From the NCBI GenBank assembly GCA_963714875.1, contig CAVQQI010000008.1, forward strand, positions 248,001 through 312,000: 64,000 bases of DNA, in the 5' to 3' direction. The DNA comes from JBAOHV01 sp963714875 (lineage in GTDB: Bacteria; Actinomycetota; Acidimicrobiia; Acidimicrobiales; Microtrichaceae). The translations under genes were made by a program, and so were the position numbers. Below are positions 35,273-46,620 of this stretch, piece after piece. The number at the start of each line of letters is the position of its first letter. Positions within the stretch are counted from its first letter, which is position 1. The notes beneath the pieces were generated by a model. It saw only the letters and a program-made list of their open reading frames with translations, searched no databases and was not told where the DNA came from.

Positions 35273-38200
35273 TCAGCCGACCGGGCTGAGGACGATGGAC
35301 CAGGGCACGCCCCGCCGGTTGGAGGAGCCGGATGTCGCGGTGAGACCGCCCGCGGTTGCCCGCAGCGAGCGAGCCGGTGTCGCCCAGCGCAGCGGTGATG
35401 CGGCCGCCGCCGGCGCCGACGCTCAGGTCGCGCAGCTACGCCTGCGGCGGCAGCGACCAGGTGTCGTGCCGCCGGACTTGTCGGCCCAGTAGGACACCAG
35501 CAGGCTGCCCGGCTCGGTGACGGGCACCTGGGGCGTGGGTGGGTGTTGCGGTTGACGGTGTCGACCGCGAGCGCTGGACGTCGATGCCGTCGGTGCCGGA
35601 GTAGGCGGCCAGCTGGAGTGGCCGTCTTCGACCAGGTCGATGCCACGATCGTGACGTCGGAGCCTGCATCGCCGGCGGCGGCGGTGCGGGTCCACAGGTA
35701 GGACTGGGTGCTGGTCGTAGCTGTCGTTGGCGCCAGTCGACCAGGGTCCAGCCCGCAGGGCCGGTGACGATGGCGCCGGTGCTGTTGAGGGTGGTGATGA
35801 GCACCATGACGTCACCGGCCTGGACCGACTCCGGGACGGTCACGGTCGGGAAGCAGCGAGTTGCCGTTGGTGCCGGTCGCGGCTCGGAAGGCGTCACGTG
35901 CTGGCGCCAGGTGCGACGACCACGGTGATCTGCCGGGTCGTGGAGGTGGTGGCGCCGTCGTCGTCGGTGACGGTGAGTGACACCGTGTAGGAGCCGGCTG
36001 CACCGTAGGTCCTTGGCAGTGACGACCCGATGCGGAGGTGCCGTCGCCGAAGGTCCCAGTGTAGGACACGATGGTGCCATCGGCGTCGGTCGACGCCGCT
36101 GGCGTCGAACGTGCAGGAGAGTGCGGTGCAGTTGGCGGAGAAGGTCGCCGTCGGCGGGGTGTTCTGCGGTGTGCCTGAGGCGGGGGACACCACGATCGAC
36201 CACGATGATGCCGCGGCGGTTGACGGAGTCGGAGGTGGCGGTGAGACCACCGGCGGTCCGGCACCGACCCAGTGGTGTCGGCGAGGGCAGCGATGATGCG
36301 GCCGTCGCCGGATCCAACGCTCTGTCGCGTCTCGGTGACCTCGGCCGGGCAGTGCCCAGCCCGGTGTCGCTGGACTTGTCGGCCCAGTAGGAGATCACGG
36401 CGCTGCCGGGGATGGCGACGGGGACGGTCGGGGTCGTCCGCTGGTCCGAGGAGGTGGTGTCGAACTGCGAGCTGGTGGGCGGAGACGGTGTCGGCGCCGT
36501 CGTAGGCAAGGAGCTGCATCGACGTCTTGGCGCCGCACGCGGTGGTCACGGTGACCGTGGATGCCGGCATCGCCGGCCGTGGCCCGTCTTGGTCCAGGCG
36601 AAGGTCTGGGAGCTCGCGGTTGCGTTGGAGGCCGAGTCGAGCAGGGTCCATCCGTCCGGACCGGTGACGGTTGTGTCGGTGCGGTTGAGGGTGGTGATGA
36701 GGACCATGACGTCGCCGGCCTGCACCGATGCGGGCACATCGACCCGGGCGTTGAGCGTGTTGGCGTTGGAGCTGGCCGTGGCCCGATGGTCGACGGTGGG
36801 GGTCGGTTGCGGGTCGATGACCGACACGCCGGCGCTCTGGTGTCGGTTGCGCCGTCGTTGTCGGTGACGGTGAGCGTGACCGTGTAGCTGCCGGGGGTCG
36901 TCGTACGTCTGGTTGGCAGTGGCGCCGGTTGCGGAGGTGCCGTCGCCGAAGTTCCAGTGGTAGGAGGCGATGGTGCCATCGGGGTCGCTGGAGCCGGCGG
37001 CATCGAAGGTGCAGGTGAGCGCCGGCGCAGCTGGAGGTGAAGTCTGCGGTCGGTGCGAGTTGGGCACCGGACGTCGACCTGTTGGGTGGTGGTGGTGGTC
37101 GCGCCTCGGTCGTCGGTGACGGTGAGGGTCACGGTGAACGTGCCGCTCACTGCGTAGACGTGGTTCGCTGTGGCGCCGGTGCCGGGGCAGGTGCCGTCAC
37201 CGAAGTCCCACGCGTAGGACGTGATGGACCCGTCGGCGTCCGAGCTCGCGGTCGCGTCGAAGGTGCAGGTCGGCGCCGGTGCAGGTGTTCGTGAAGCTCG
37301 CGACCGGTGGCGCGTTGGGGACCTCGAAACCGGCGGGGGCGTAGTCGAACGCGTCGCGGGCCCGCCAGTCCTGGCCGTCGATGCCGGGTCCGCTGACCGT
37401 GGTGGCGGAGCCGGTGGGGAGGCCGGTCGCGGGGTTCCAGGCGCGGCGCACGAGGTTGCCGCTGGAGCTCGAGGTGTAGAGCTGGTCGTCGACCATGAAC
37501 ATGGATCGGACGTCGCTCCAGGCGACACCGCCGGCGCCGTAGGGCTGCTGAGAGCGTTGCGCTCCCGACGACGCGGCTCTCGGAGGAGAACCCCCGCCAG
37601 TGCAGCTGGTTGGAGCCGGACTTGGTGAAGTAGATGCGTGCGGTGGTCGGGTCGTAGAACATGCCGGTGATGTCGGCGAGGTCCTCGGTGGCGAACCGGT
37701 TCAGGGTCTGGGGTGCGCCCGTCGACGAGTTGGAGCGGGACGGTGGCCTGGGTGCCGAAGGTGGTGCCGTTGTAGGGCTGGACCTTGAAGGTGCGGTCGG
37801 ACCAACCGGTGTAGAGGTTGCCGTCGATCATGAACGCGCCACGCACGTCACTCCACGTCGAGGTTCCTGCGTGTGGTCGACGGAGTGCCGGTCAGCACTG
37901 CCGGTGAAGTCCCGGCTGGTCGTGCGGTCCAGCGCGCTGCCCGATCCGCCCTGGTTCAGACCGAGCGACACGACCTGGGCCGGGCAGGGTGCCGGCGTAG
38001 TCCGCCGGCAGTTCGGTGCCACCCGCCAACGGCAAGAACGCGATCCGCCCCCGGTAGTTGAATCTCGCGATGCGGTCGGTGTCCGAACCGATCCACAACC
38101 CGTCGTCGGTCGCGAGGAACCCGTACACCCCATAGCCACGGGTCCGCCCCGGGTCCCAGTCGAACACGACGCCATTGCGCGGGTCGTGCGCGGACAGTGC

Positions 38201-39367
38201 CTCGCGGGGCGCGGCACCCGCCGAGATGTTGTCACCCACATAGGGGTTGTTCATGTAGCTGTAGTGACCACCGACGTACACAGCGGTGTCGGTCACCGCG
38301 ACCTCGGTGATGGTGTCTCCGCCGGGGTACTCCGCCCAGGTCGGCTGCAGGCCGGACCCGGTCGCGCCGAGCTCCCAGCGTGCGACGGTGTCGCACAGGT
38401 AGGGAGCGGTCGGTGAGGCGTAGGCACCGGTGGTTGCGACCGCGAAGTAGGAGCCGTCGGGAGAGATGTCGATGTCGCGCATGTAGCTCTGGAACGACGC
38501 TCGAGCAGCCGTCGCCGTAGCGGTTGGTCTGCCAGTCAGCGACCGAGATCGGGCTGGTGGTCAGGTCGAGCACTGCGATCTGGTAGCGGTCCAGACCGTT
38601 GACCTTGGTGAAGTTGCCGATCGCGACCAGCTTCGAGCCATCAGGTGAGATGTCCGACGCCAAGATCGACAACGCGCCGTCCCGGCGGGGATCCGCAAAG
38701 TCGGCCTTGACGTTCGGGTCCAGCGCACCGGTCAGGGGATCGACCGCAGCGAACAACGTGTGGGGCTGACCACCCACAATGGTGAACCGACCCGACAGGT
38801 ACAACTTCCCGTTCCGCAACGCCATGTCATGAATCCGCCCGTTGAACGCCGGCGGGTTGAACTGCGCGACACGCTCACCGGTAGCCAGGTCGACCTTCGC
38901 GATCGAGCGCACCGTCTGACCGTTCAACTGCGAGAACCCACCCGCGATCCACACCGTCTGTCCGTCACCGGTGGACAACACCGAGGTGACCTCACCGTTC
39001 ACGATCGGATCGAAGTTCGAGTTGATCGCGCCCGAACCCTTCTGGAACGAAAACACATGACTCCGGTTGATCACCGTGCCGTCGTTCGGCAGAACGGAAC
39101 TGGGTGAAGTTGCCGCCCAGCACCACCGTGTTGCCGACCTCGGCGATGCTCTCGACGTAGCCGTCGAGCACGTGAGGCGTCCACGACGCCGGATTCGTGG
39201 AGGACACGAGCGTGCCCTCATGTGACCCCGGCTGCACTGCACCCGCAGGCCGTGCAGCCATGGCGAGAGAGGCACCCAGCAGGGTGGCGAGGAGGGCTCC
39301 GACAACTCGGAGCGAGAGGGGCGTACGTGCGGCGCCCGTCGGGACGCGGTGGCGTGAAGTGGTTCAT
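35273..39367 (-). CDS. Large secreted beta-propeller (DUF5122-like)/PKD repeat surface protein, many frameshifts
   Basis: This is a secreted protein of about 1,350 residues. ATG 39367 starts a signal peptide (LRVVGALLATLLGASLAMAARPAGA) after one frame change. The N-terminal 600 residues form a repeat propeller, with blades such as VVLGGNFTQF, VWIAGGFSQLNGQTVRSIAKV, LYLSGRFTIVGGQ and VAIGNFTKVNGLDRYQIAVLDL. Then come at least three PKD domains (TFDATASSDADGSITSYAWD is one) and two copies of a module containing SVQAGDVMVLITTLN, GWTLVD and SYWADKS. The reading frame changes many times, yet each domain reads cleanly in one frame or another. The gene is adjacent to and divergent from the exopolysaccharide genes. 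Confidence 0.75.
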
Positions 39368-39624
39368 CGTTCCAGCTTTCGCTCGGGGATTGCCCGAACT
39401 CTCGGTTCCCAGCACTTGTTCAGATCGAGAGGCCGACGGTTTCGCCCAGGCCGCTGCTCGGCGCTCTCGGTGCCCCGTTCAGAGGCAAAGTTAGTCTGCA
39501 ACACACCCGGCGCAGCGGCAACCAGCAGAAGTGCTCATGTTTCCCACGTCTGCTTGGTCCATCAGGCCCAACTGGACAAGAGGCGTCAACACCGGTGGTG
39601 CCGCCAGCTGCCGACACCCGTAGC

Positions 39625-41020
39625 ATGTCGTCTGTGAGGATCTCCACCGCGGCGGCGCCCCGCCCTGCGCGCCCGGCTGTCGCCGAGGCTCGTCAGTGGT
39701 CCATCGCCGGGCCGTGGCCCGAGCACTGGCCGCTCACGGTGCTGGTCCTCGGGTACCCGCTGTGGTGGATCCTGGGCGTGTCATCGTTCATGCCGATCGC
39801 CATGGCGGTTCCGATGGCTCTTCAGCTGCTGCGGCGCAGCCCGATCAGGGTGCCGGTCGGGTTCAACGTGTGGCTCGTGTTCCTGCTCTGGACGTCCGGC
39901 AGCGTGCTCATGCTCGTTCGTCGACGCTCCTGGTGCGGTGCCGGGGGGTGGTCCTCCCGATTCCTCGTGTTCGGGTACCGGTTCGCGTGGCATCTCACGA
40001 TCACCATCGTGCTGCTGTGGGTGATGAACCTCGGTGAACGTGCCCTCCCGACCGTCCGCGTCGTCCGACTGATGAGCGTCATGTTCCTCGTGGTGGTCGC
40101 CGGGGGATGGTTGGGGCTGCTCCTGCCCAACGTCGAGCTCACCTCGTTGATGGAGGCGGTGTTGCCGGGCGCGCTCCGATCGAACAGGTTCGTGTCGGTC
40201 CTCGTCAACCCTGTGACGGCGAACGCCTCCACGATTCTCGGGGTCACAGAACCCCGGCCGGTTGCGCCGTTCGCCTTCGCCAACGCCTGGGGTTCAGCGA
40301 CTCTCATGCGTCTGCCGTTCTTCGTGGTCGGCTGGTTCGGGCGTGACGCCGGGTGGCGTCGGTCGTTCGCTCCGTTCGTTCTGCTGGTGGCCGCCGTACC
40401 GATCGTGATGTCGCTCAACCGCGCCATGTGGGCGTCGATCGCCGTGGGAATCATCTACTACGTGGTTCGTCTGGTGCTCAAAGGGCGGATGGTGGCACTC
40501 GTCGGCGCAGTGCTGTGCGTGCTGGTGGCCGGCCTCCTGTTCCTGGCGAGCCCGCTCGCCGAACTCACGGTCACTCGGCTCGAGAACCCGCACAGCAACG
40601 AGCGTCGAGGGAACCTGCTCGCTCGAGACCGTCGGGTCGACCGCAAAGGGTTCGCCGGTGCTGGGTTTCGGAAGCACCCGTGACGTGCAGGGCAGCTTCG
40701 CGTCCATCGCCGGCGGAGGGACTGCCGAGTGCCCGGGGTGCGAGGTGCCGCCGCTGGGGACCCAGGGCCAGTTGTGGGGGGTGATCTTCTCCCACGGCTT
40801 CGTGGGTGCTGCTGCTTTTCTCGCCTTCTTCGGATCGCAGCTGGCCCGCCATTGGAGGAGCAGATCCTCGATCGAGGCCATCGGCGTCTGCGTCCTGCTG
40901 TTCTTCTTCCTGCAGTTGTTGACCTACGACGTCTTGGGACTGCCGACGTACACGGTGATGGTCGCCATCGGTCTGATGGAACGGGAGCGGCTCAGGGGGA
41001 CGGTCAGGACCGGGCGCACG
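39625..41020 (+). CDS. O-antigen ligase/polymerase-like membrane protein, frameshifted
   Basis: This polytopic membrane protein has about ten hydrophobic helices, including PLTVLVLGYPLWWILGVSSF, HLTITIVLLWVMNLGE and ASIAVGIIYYVV. A central periplasmic-type loop (NRFVSVLVNPVTANASTILG) and a later SLNRAMWAS segment fit the O-antigen ligase (Wzy_C/RfaL) family, which polymerises or transfers surface glycans. The frame shifts +1 near 40625, after which VLGFGSTRDVQGSFASIAGGG continues the family sequence. The C-terminus reads without a stop into a Wzz-like domain, so the boundary is unresolved. ATG 39625 is preferred. Confidence 0.7.
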
Positions 41021-41794
41021 CTTGAGTCGATTCTCGCACTCCTGAGCCGCTACCGGCTGTTGTTGGGGATGCTCATCGTGCTCGGCGCCCTTGCTGGGGC
41101 CACGATCGCAGCGACCCGGGTCCCCACCAACGCTGCGACCGCGTCGGTGCTGCTCACCCCGGCGCCCGTCTATCTGGACACGGAGTCGAGCGACTGAGCC
41201 GGAGGAGATCACCATCGACACAGAAGCGGCGATGGTCTACTCCGAACAGGCCATCCAGCAGGTGCTGTCGGACACTGGGATCCGACGACGCGGACCCCCT
41301 TCGGGAGTCGGTGCGGGTCACCGCGCCGGCGAACTCACGGGTCCTGGACATCACGGTCCGCGGCCCGGATCGCCGCTCAGTCGGTCCAGGTCGCCGATCG
41401 CTTGGCTGTCGCGTACCTGTCGGTGCGGGCGGACTACCTCGAGCAACGGCGTGAGCAGTTCCGTCGACAGATCCGTCAGGAGCTCGAGATCTGCGGCTGG
41501 CAGCGGCGTGGTGGTCGGAGACGACGCCTCGAGCCCCCCGGCTTCCGCCCTCGTCGAAGACGAACTCCGCAGCCGAGCTCCAGGAGCTGTCGATCTTGTC
41601 GATCGAGGCCGGAGAGGTGCTCCGACCCGCCGAGGTGAAACGCTGTCCGATCGCAGGCGGAGGTGCCGATCGCGTCCGGCGCGCTGCTGGGAGCCCTGCT
41701 CGGATTCTTCATCATCTCGATGCGTGAGGCCGGTCTCCGTCGGCCGAGGCGACCGACAGAACGCAGCGGTCAACCGGAGCGAGCCTCGGTCTGA
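40976..41794 (+). CDS. Wzz-type polysaccharide chain-length determinant, frameshifted
   Basis: The first hydrophobic helix (LLLGMLIVLGALAGATIAA) and the last (GALLGALLGFFIISMREAGL) flank a periplasmic domain rich in helix-forming sequence (AAQSVQVADRLAVAYLSVRADYLEQRR and following). This is the Wzz/polysaccharide copolymerase layout without a kinase domain. The frame changes near 41190, 41281 and 41375, each fitting +1. At 41281 one fewer G gives DTGSDDADPLRESV. Further shifts lie between 41480 and 41660. As sequenced it is in frame with the ligase upstream, so a true fusion or a lost stop are both possible. Confidence 0.6.
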
Positions 41795-41839
41795 TCGCGT
41801 CCGCCGATTGCCGGGAACGGGAACCCGGGTGACGCTTGG

Positions 41840-41845
41840 TACGCT
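41840..41845 (+). promoter_or_regulatory. -10 box TACGCT before the kinase-like gene
   Basis: TACGCT lies eight bases before ATG 41854, with no Shine-Dalgarno sequence. It suggests a leaderless start for the phosphotransferase-like gene. Confidence 0.35.
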
Positions 41846-41853
41846 CGAACCGG

Positions 41854-43048
41854 ATGAATGATCCGCTGCACTCCTGCACTTCTAGCCCTCGTCGAAACCG
41901 TGGAACGGTTGTGGCCGGAGGCCTCGGAGGTGGTGATCGGCGGTCGGGGGAGCGACGGGATCCGGTCCCCTGGAAGCTCGTGGGAGCTGCTTGCCGTCCC
42001 CAACGCCCGGCACCCGAGGGTCCTTCTGCCTGCCAGCGGCCGGGCTGCCGCCGCGGCGATGCAGCGGTTCAGCGCAGCGCTCGCTGGTCGCGAAGTCCTG
42101 CAGCGACGAGCGATCGGAGCGGCCCTGATCTGTGGCGGCACACGGCTGGCGCCCGGTCGGCTCCGGGTGGTCGATCCGGGTGAGGACCACATCGTGGCGT
42201 TGCTCGAGGAGGTGCTCGGTCAGTCGGTCTCGGTGAGCTTGGGCATCGGGACGCGAGCGAGCCAATCGCAAGCCAGTGCTGGGTGTGTTCGACCGCTCCG
42301 GGCGCCCCGTGGCCTTCGCGAAGATCGGCGACTCACCTGCCAGTGCATCGCACGTGCTGGGCGAGGTCCGAGCGCTGCGGCGACTGAGCGGTGAATCCTG
42401 GGACGTCGTCGAGCCCCCGTCGCTCCTCGCACACCGGACCTGGCGTGGAATGGAGGTCCTCGTGATGTCGGCCCTGACGCCACCTGCGTGGAGGGGTAGG
42501 GGTATCTGGCCGATTCCCGATGCCGCCGCGGACGAGGTGTCGGAGCGCTTCGCAGGGAGACGTGTCCCGCTTGCCGAGACCCCGATGTGGCGTCGTTGCG
42601 AGGCCGTCGTGCCGACGCTGACCGACGCAGCGGTGCGCGACCGAGCTGGGCGAAGCGATGGAACGTGTGCTGGAGGCCACGGGGGACCGGGAGGTCGAGG
42701 TCGGTGGGTTCCACGGAGACTTCACGCCATGGAACCTGGCTCGCAGCGGCACCAGGGTGATGCTGTGGGACTGGGAGCGATTCGAGACTGGTGTGCCGCG
42801 AGGGCTCGATCGTATCCACTACGCCGTCAACGCAACGCTGCGCGCCGCAGGGGATCTCGGTGGGATCGGTCCTGTCGGGCCTTCGGATGGCGTCGGGACG
42901 GCAGGGATCGGGCGAGGCCCTCGATGCGACACTCGCCGCGGCGTATCTGGTCTCGGTGTCCTGCCGATACCTGTCCGTCACCGTGGGCGAGGGGGGCGGT
43001 GCGGCGGTGCCTCGCGCCACTACCGTGCTGTCGGCATTGTCCCAGTGA
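41854..43048 (+). CDS. Aminoglycoside/choline-kinase-fold phosphotransferase-like protein, frameshifted
   Basis: This protein of about 395 residues has the APH kinase fold. The catalytic loop reads GGFHGDFTPWNLA (His codon at 42712) and the metal-binding segment VMLWDWERFETG follows. The N-terminal half includes VFDRSGRPVAFAKIGDS, with the Lys expected to contact ATP. The frame runs through four segments, each shifted +1 (near 41870, 42275, 42640 and 42870). In a glycan locus such kinases phosphorylate choline, ethanolamine or sugars. The target here is unknown. The stop overlaps the sulfotransferase GTG (GTGA at 43045). Confidence 0.65.
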
Positions 43049-43973
43049 GCCGACAGGGCCTGATGGACCCGCACGGCGAAGGGGCGCAGTTGAAACTCCG
43101 ATCGTTGACCCGCCGGGCGTCGGATCGACTCCCCCCGTCGTTCGTCGGTCGGGCTCGTGATATCGCCACGGCGTGGGGCACTGCCTCGGCGGATCTCCGC
43201 ATGCTGCCAGAGGTTCTGGTCGTCGGCGCGCAGCGGTCGGGGACCACGACGCTGTACCGGGTGCTGTCGGCGCACCCGGATCTGGTGCGACCCACGTTCT
43301 CCAAGGGGATCGGCTACTTCGACGTCAACTACGACCGCGGCCTGCGGTGGTACCGAGGGCACTTCCCTGTCGGTCGGTGGCCAAGATGCGTCACGGCGGC
43401 GAGGCGGTCGTCGCCTTCGAGAGCAGCGGCTACTACTCGTTCCACCCGCTGGCGGCGGGGCGGATCGCTCGTGACCTTCCTGGCGTTCGGGTCGTCATGA
43501 TGGTGCGTGACCCGGTCGAGCGTGCGCATTCGGCCTACAAGCACGAGTTCGCCCGGGGTTTCGAGTCGGAGTCCTTCGCCGACGCGCTGGCGCTCGAGCC
43601 CGAGCGGCTCGCCGGTGAGGTCGAGCGGATGCTGGCCGATCCGACCTACCAGAGCTTCGAACACCGGCACCACGCCTACGTCGGTCGCGGCGAGTACTCC
43701 ACCCAGGTGCAGCGCCTGCGCTCCGAACTGGGCGACGACCGGGTATACGTGCTGGACGCGGATGACTTCTTCGCCGAACCGTTGCTCCAGGTCGAGGCGC
43801 TCACCGAGTGGTTGGGGCTCGCTCCCTGGGTGCCCTCAGCGGTGGAGCAGTGGAACGCACGTCCTGGCGACGCGCTCACTCCTGAGCTGCGCGCACACCT
43901 TCGTGATCACTTCGAGCCGTTTGACGCGAAGCTCGAGGAGCTGACGGGCCGGGTTCCGAGCTGGCGCAGGTGA
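43045..43973 (+). CDS. PAPS-dependent sulfotransferase, frameshifted
   Basis: This enzyme of about 308 residues transfers sulfate from PAPS to a surface glycan or lipid. The 5'-phosphosulfate-binding loop VVGAQRSGTTTLYRVLSAHP and the 3'-phosphate-binding VRDPVERAHSAYKHEF are both clear. A C-terminal helix set (EALTEWLGLAPWVPSAVEQWNARPG) completes the fold. The frame changes once near 43380, between HFPVG and KMRHGGEAVVAF, consistent with a single lost base or two added bases. GTG 43045 overlaps the stop of the preceding kinase-like gene. The 3' end abuts the converging CDP-glycerol transferase. Confidence 0.8.
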
Positions 43974-45078
43974 TCAGCGGTCCAGGCGCGGGGCGAAGAC
44001 TGCGTCGATGACCCGGTCGGAGGCGCCCCCGTCCTCGTGCGGACAGAAGCGCTGCACGAACGTCCGATAGCGCGGACGTCTTCCCGCATCGTCGCGGCCG
44101 AACGCGTCGGTGATCGCGTCGGCGAGCTCCTCGGTGGTGGTCACGATCGGCCCGGGGGCCCACGTCTCGTAGTCGAAGTACATCGGTCGGAGATCGGACC
44201 GATAGTGCTCCAGGTCGTAGGCGAAGAGAATGATCGGCTTGCCGGTCACCGCGAAGTCGTAGATCGCCGAGGAGTAGTCCGATACCAGCGCGTCGGCGGC
44301 GAGGTACAGCTCGGCGATCTCGGGATGGTTGCTGACGTCGAGTGCCCGACCCGCGTGGTCCTCGACGAGCCGCGTGGTCACCACCGAGTGCATCCGGACC
44401 AACAGGTGAGTGCTCGGATCGGTCGCCGACAGGAACTCGGTCCACGTCGAGTCCGCCCGGGTCGCCGAAACCGCGGCCGTCGTCGTGCGTGCGTCATCGC
44501 GCCAGGTCGGGGCGTAGAGCACCAGTCGGGCTGCGTCGGCGACTCCGAGCTCCTCTGCGGACCCGCTTCGCGGATGGCCTGCGCAGCCGGAGACCGCAGG
44601 ACATCGTTGCGGGGGTAGCCGGTCTCGATGACCTCGCCCTCGTAGCGGAACCCGGATCGGAACATACGCGTGCACTCGGGGCTCGGCGAGACCAACGCAT
44701 CCCACTTGATGGTGTCGCGCGCCATGCGGCGACGGTGTCCCCCGTCGTCGTACTGAGCGTTCGGCTCGTCCCAGCCGATCGCCTTGAGGGGGGTGCCGTG
44801 CCAGGTCTGCAGGTAGGTGACCCGAGGTCCCTTGACGCAGGTGTCGTGACACGATGTCGTTGGCGATCAGGAAGTCGCAGCCGACGAGGCGTGCGAAGTA
44901 CTCCGGCCCGTGGCGCCGAACCCGCCACACACCCTCCGGCAGCACCGTGTCGTCGTTCGCAACCCAGAACTGCCGCAGCTGCGGATAGCGGATCGGCAAG
45001 TCGCTCGGACAAGGCTCGCGGGCTGTCGGCGTAGCGACCTCGCCAGCTCTCGAACAGGGCAGTCGGTTGGCGGCTCAC
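43974..45078 (-). CDS. CDP-glycerol:poly(glycerophosphate) glycerophosphotransferase (TagF-like), frameshifted
   Basis: This enzyme adds glycerol-phosphate or a similar polyol-phosphate from a CDP-activated donor to a teichoic-acid-like polymer. Family motifs are YLQTWHGTPLKAIGWD (near 44790), ARDTIKWDALVSPSPECTR, VIETGYPRNDVL, LVLYAPTWRDD, HSVVTTRLVEDH, and LYLAADALVSDYSSAIYDFA with GKPIILFAYDLEHYR. The frame changes near 45000, 44850 and 44570. The C-terminal 180 residues are unbroken. The GTG at 45078 overlaps the flippase stop (GTGA), so it is last in a three-gene minus-strand operon. Confidence 0.8.
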
Positions 45079-46620
45079 GCAGTCACCGCCTTCATCGGAC
45101 TGCGGCAGCCCTTCTGTTCCGACCTGACCGAAGAGGGCACGAAACGCCGACAGAGCGAGGGTCCCGCTCGACCCACAGGATCGCGCAGTAGGCCACCGCG
45201 CCGAGCGCCACCACCGCGAGAGACGACGAGGCCGTCAGCTCCGCCAGCGCCCCGACAGCCAGCAACGGAAGGGCGAAGCAGCCGATGCTGGCCAACGCGA
45301 CCACGGTCGCAGCCCCGGCTGAACGGCGTCACTCGATTGAGCCGATACACCTGCACGAAGGTCAACGCGTTGCGCACGACCACCGACGCTGCCCAGGCAA
45401 CGGCTGCGCCGAGGATCCCCCAGCGCGGGATGAGGATGAAGCAGAGCCCGATGTCGATCACCAGCGCAACGATGGTGTTCGCGAGGCTCGCCGTGCTCCC
45501 GCCCGCCATCAGCAGCAGCGTGTCCAAGGGCCCGGCGGCCATGGCGAGCATCATCGCGATCGCCATCACCACGACGACGGACACGCCATCGGCTCGGTAG
45601 CCGGACCCGAAGATCTGCAGATACAGCGGCGCTGCGCACGCCGTCACCAGGTACAGCGGCCAGCTCATCGCGATGCTCCATGACGTCGCCACCTTGAACA
45701 CGTCGCGGACGGTGTCGTGCTCGTCCCTCGCGAGCAGGCTGGTCAGATCGCGGTTGCGAGCACTCGCTGGATCGCCATGGAGGAGAACTGGCCGAGCACC
45801 ACGAACCTGGTCGCAGCGGTGTAGACGGCGGCCGCCGAGGGGCTGATCAGCGCTGCGACAATGATGATGTCGGCGCGTTGGATGGCGATCTGGCACATCC
45901 GTGGCAACGCCCCTCGGCCAGGTGTACGTCCAGAACTCGCGCCGAACCACGGCCCTGTCGCCGGCGGCGTGTTCGGGCCAGCCTCTCGCTCGTTTGCGGA
46001 TCAAGCGCCCCGCTACGACCAGGGCAAGGAGGCCGCGTCGCGACATAGGGAAGCATCCAGGCCCCGGCCAGACCTGCTGCGGTGGCACCGATCGATCCCG
46101 CCGCGATGACGCCGCCGACCTGGAGGAGGCTGCGCAGGAAGCTGTCGACGGCCACAGTCGGACGCATCTTGCCGAAGGCTCTCGTGGCGGCGAGGGCGAG
46201 ATCGTTGGCGGTCGCGAAGGGAAGAACGAGAGCGGTGAGACGGAGCATCGTCGCTCCACCCTCGTCGCCGAGCCCCAGCACCGGCGCCAGCACCTCGGCC
46301 GAGGCGAACATGGTGGATGACAACACCACCACGCAGATCGCCACCGGGGTCGCGGCGACTCTGATCGCCGCGGTCACGTCGCCGTAGCGGCCCTGGGACT
46401 CGTAGCGGAGCGCGAATCGGGCGAGACCCGTGTCGGTGCCGAGGGTGCATATCGCAGTGGCGATCGTGAGGACCGACACCGCGGCGAACAGCATCCCGGC
46501 GGAGTTCTCCGAGGTGTAGTTGGCGACCAGGACCACCAGCAGGAACGCCGCGACCGCCGACACCACCGAGCCGGCCAGGTTGATGGCACCCCCCCGGGCG
46601 ATTCGTCCCGAGCTGCTCAT
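45075..46620 (-). CDS. Oligosaccharide flippase (Wzx/MurJ-like MOP superfamily), frameshifted
   Basis: This multi-helix membrane protein would flip lipid-linked glycan repeat units across the membrane. The start (GRIARGGAINLAGSVVSAVA) and NYTSENSAGMLFAAVSVLTI are typical of Wzx. Later segments are TALVLPFATANDLALAATRAFG, YLQIFGSGYRADGVSVVVVM and FILIPRWGILGAAVAWAASV. Frames change near 46030, 45750 and 45320, and the segment of the third frame continues as VALASIGCFALPLLAVGALAEL. ATG 46620 overlaps the stop of the upstream Wzz-kinase-like gene (ATGA). Confidence 0.75.

Noticed and set aside
41858..43048. Aminoglycoside resistance gene
   Set aside because: It has the APH fold but lies inside a glycan locus, overlaps a sulfotransferase gene and lacks features tying it to a known resistance enzyme. 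A small-molecule kinase of the pathway is more likely.
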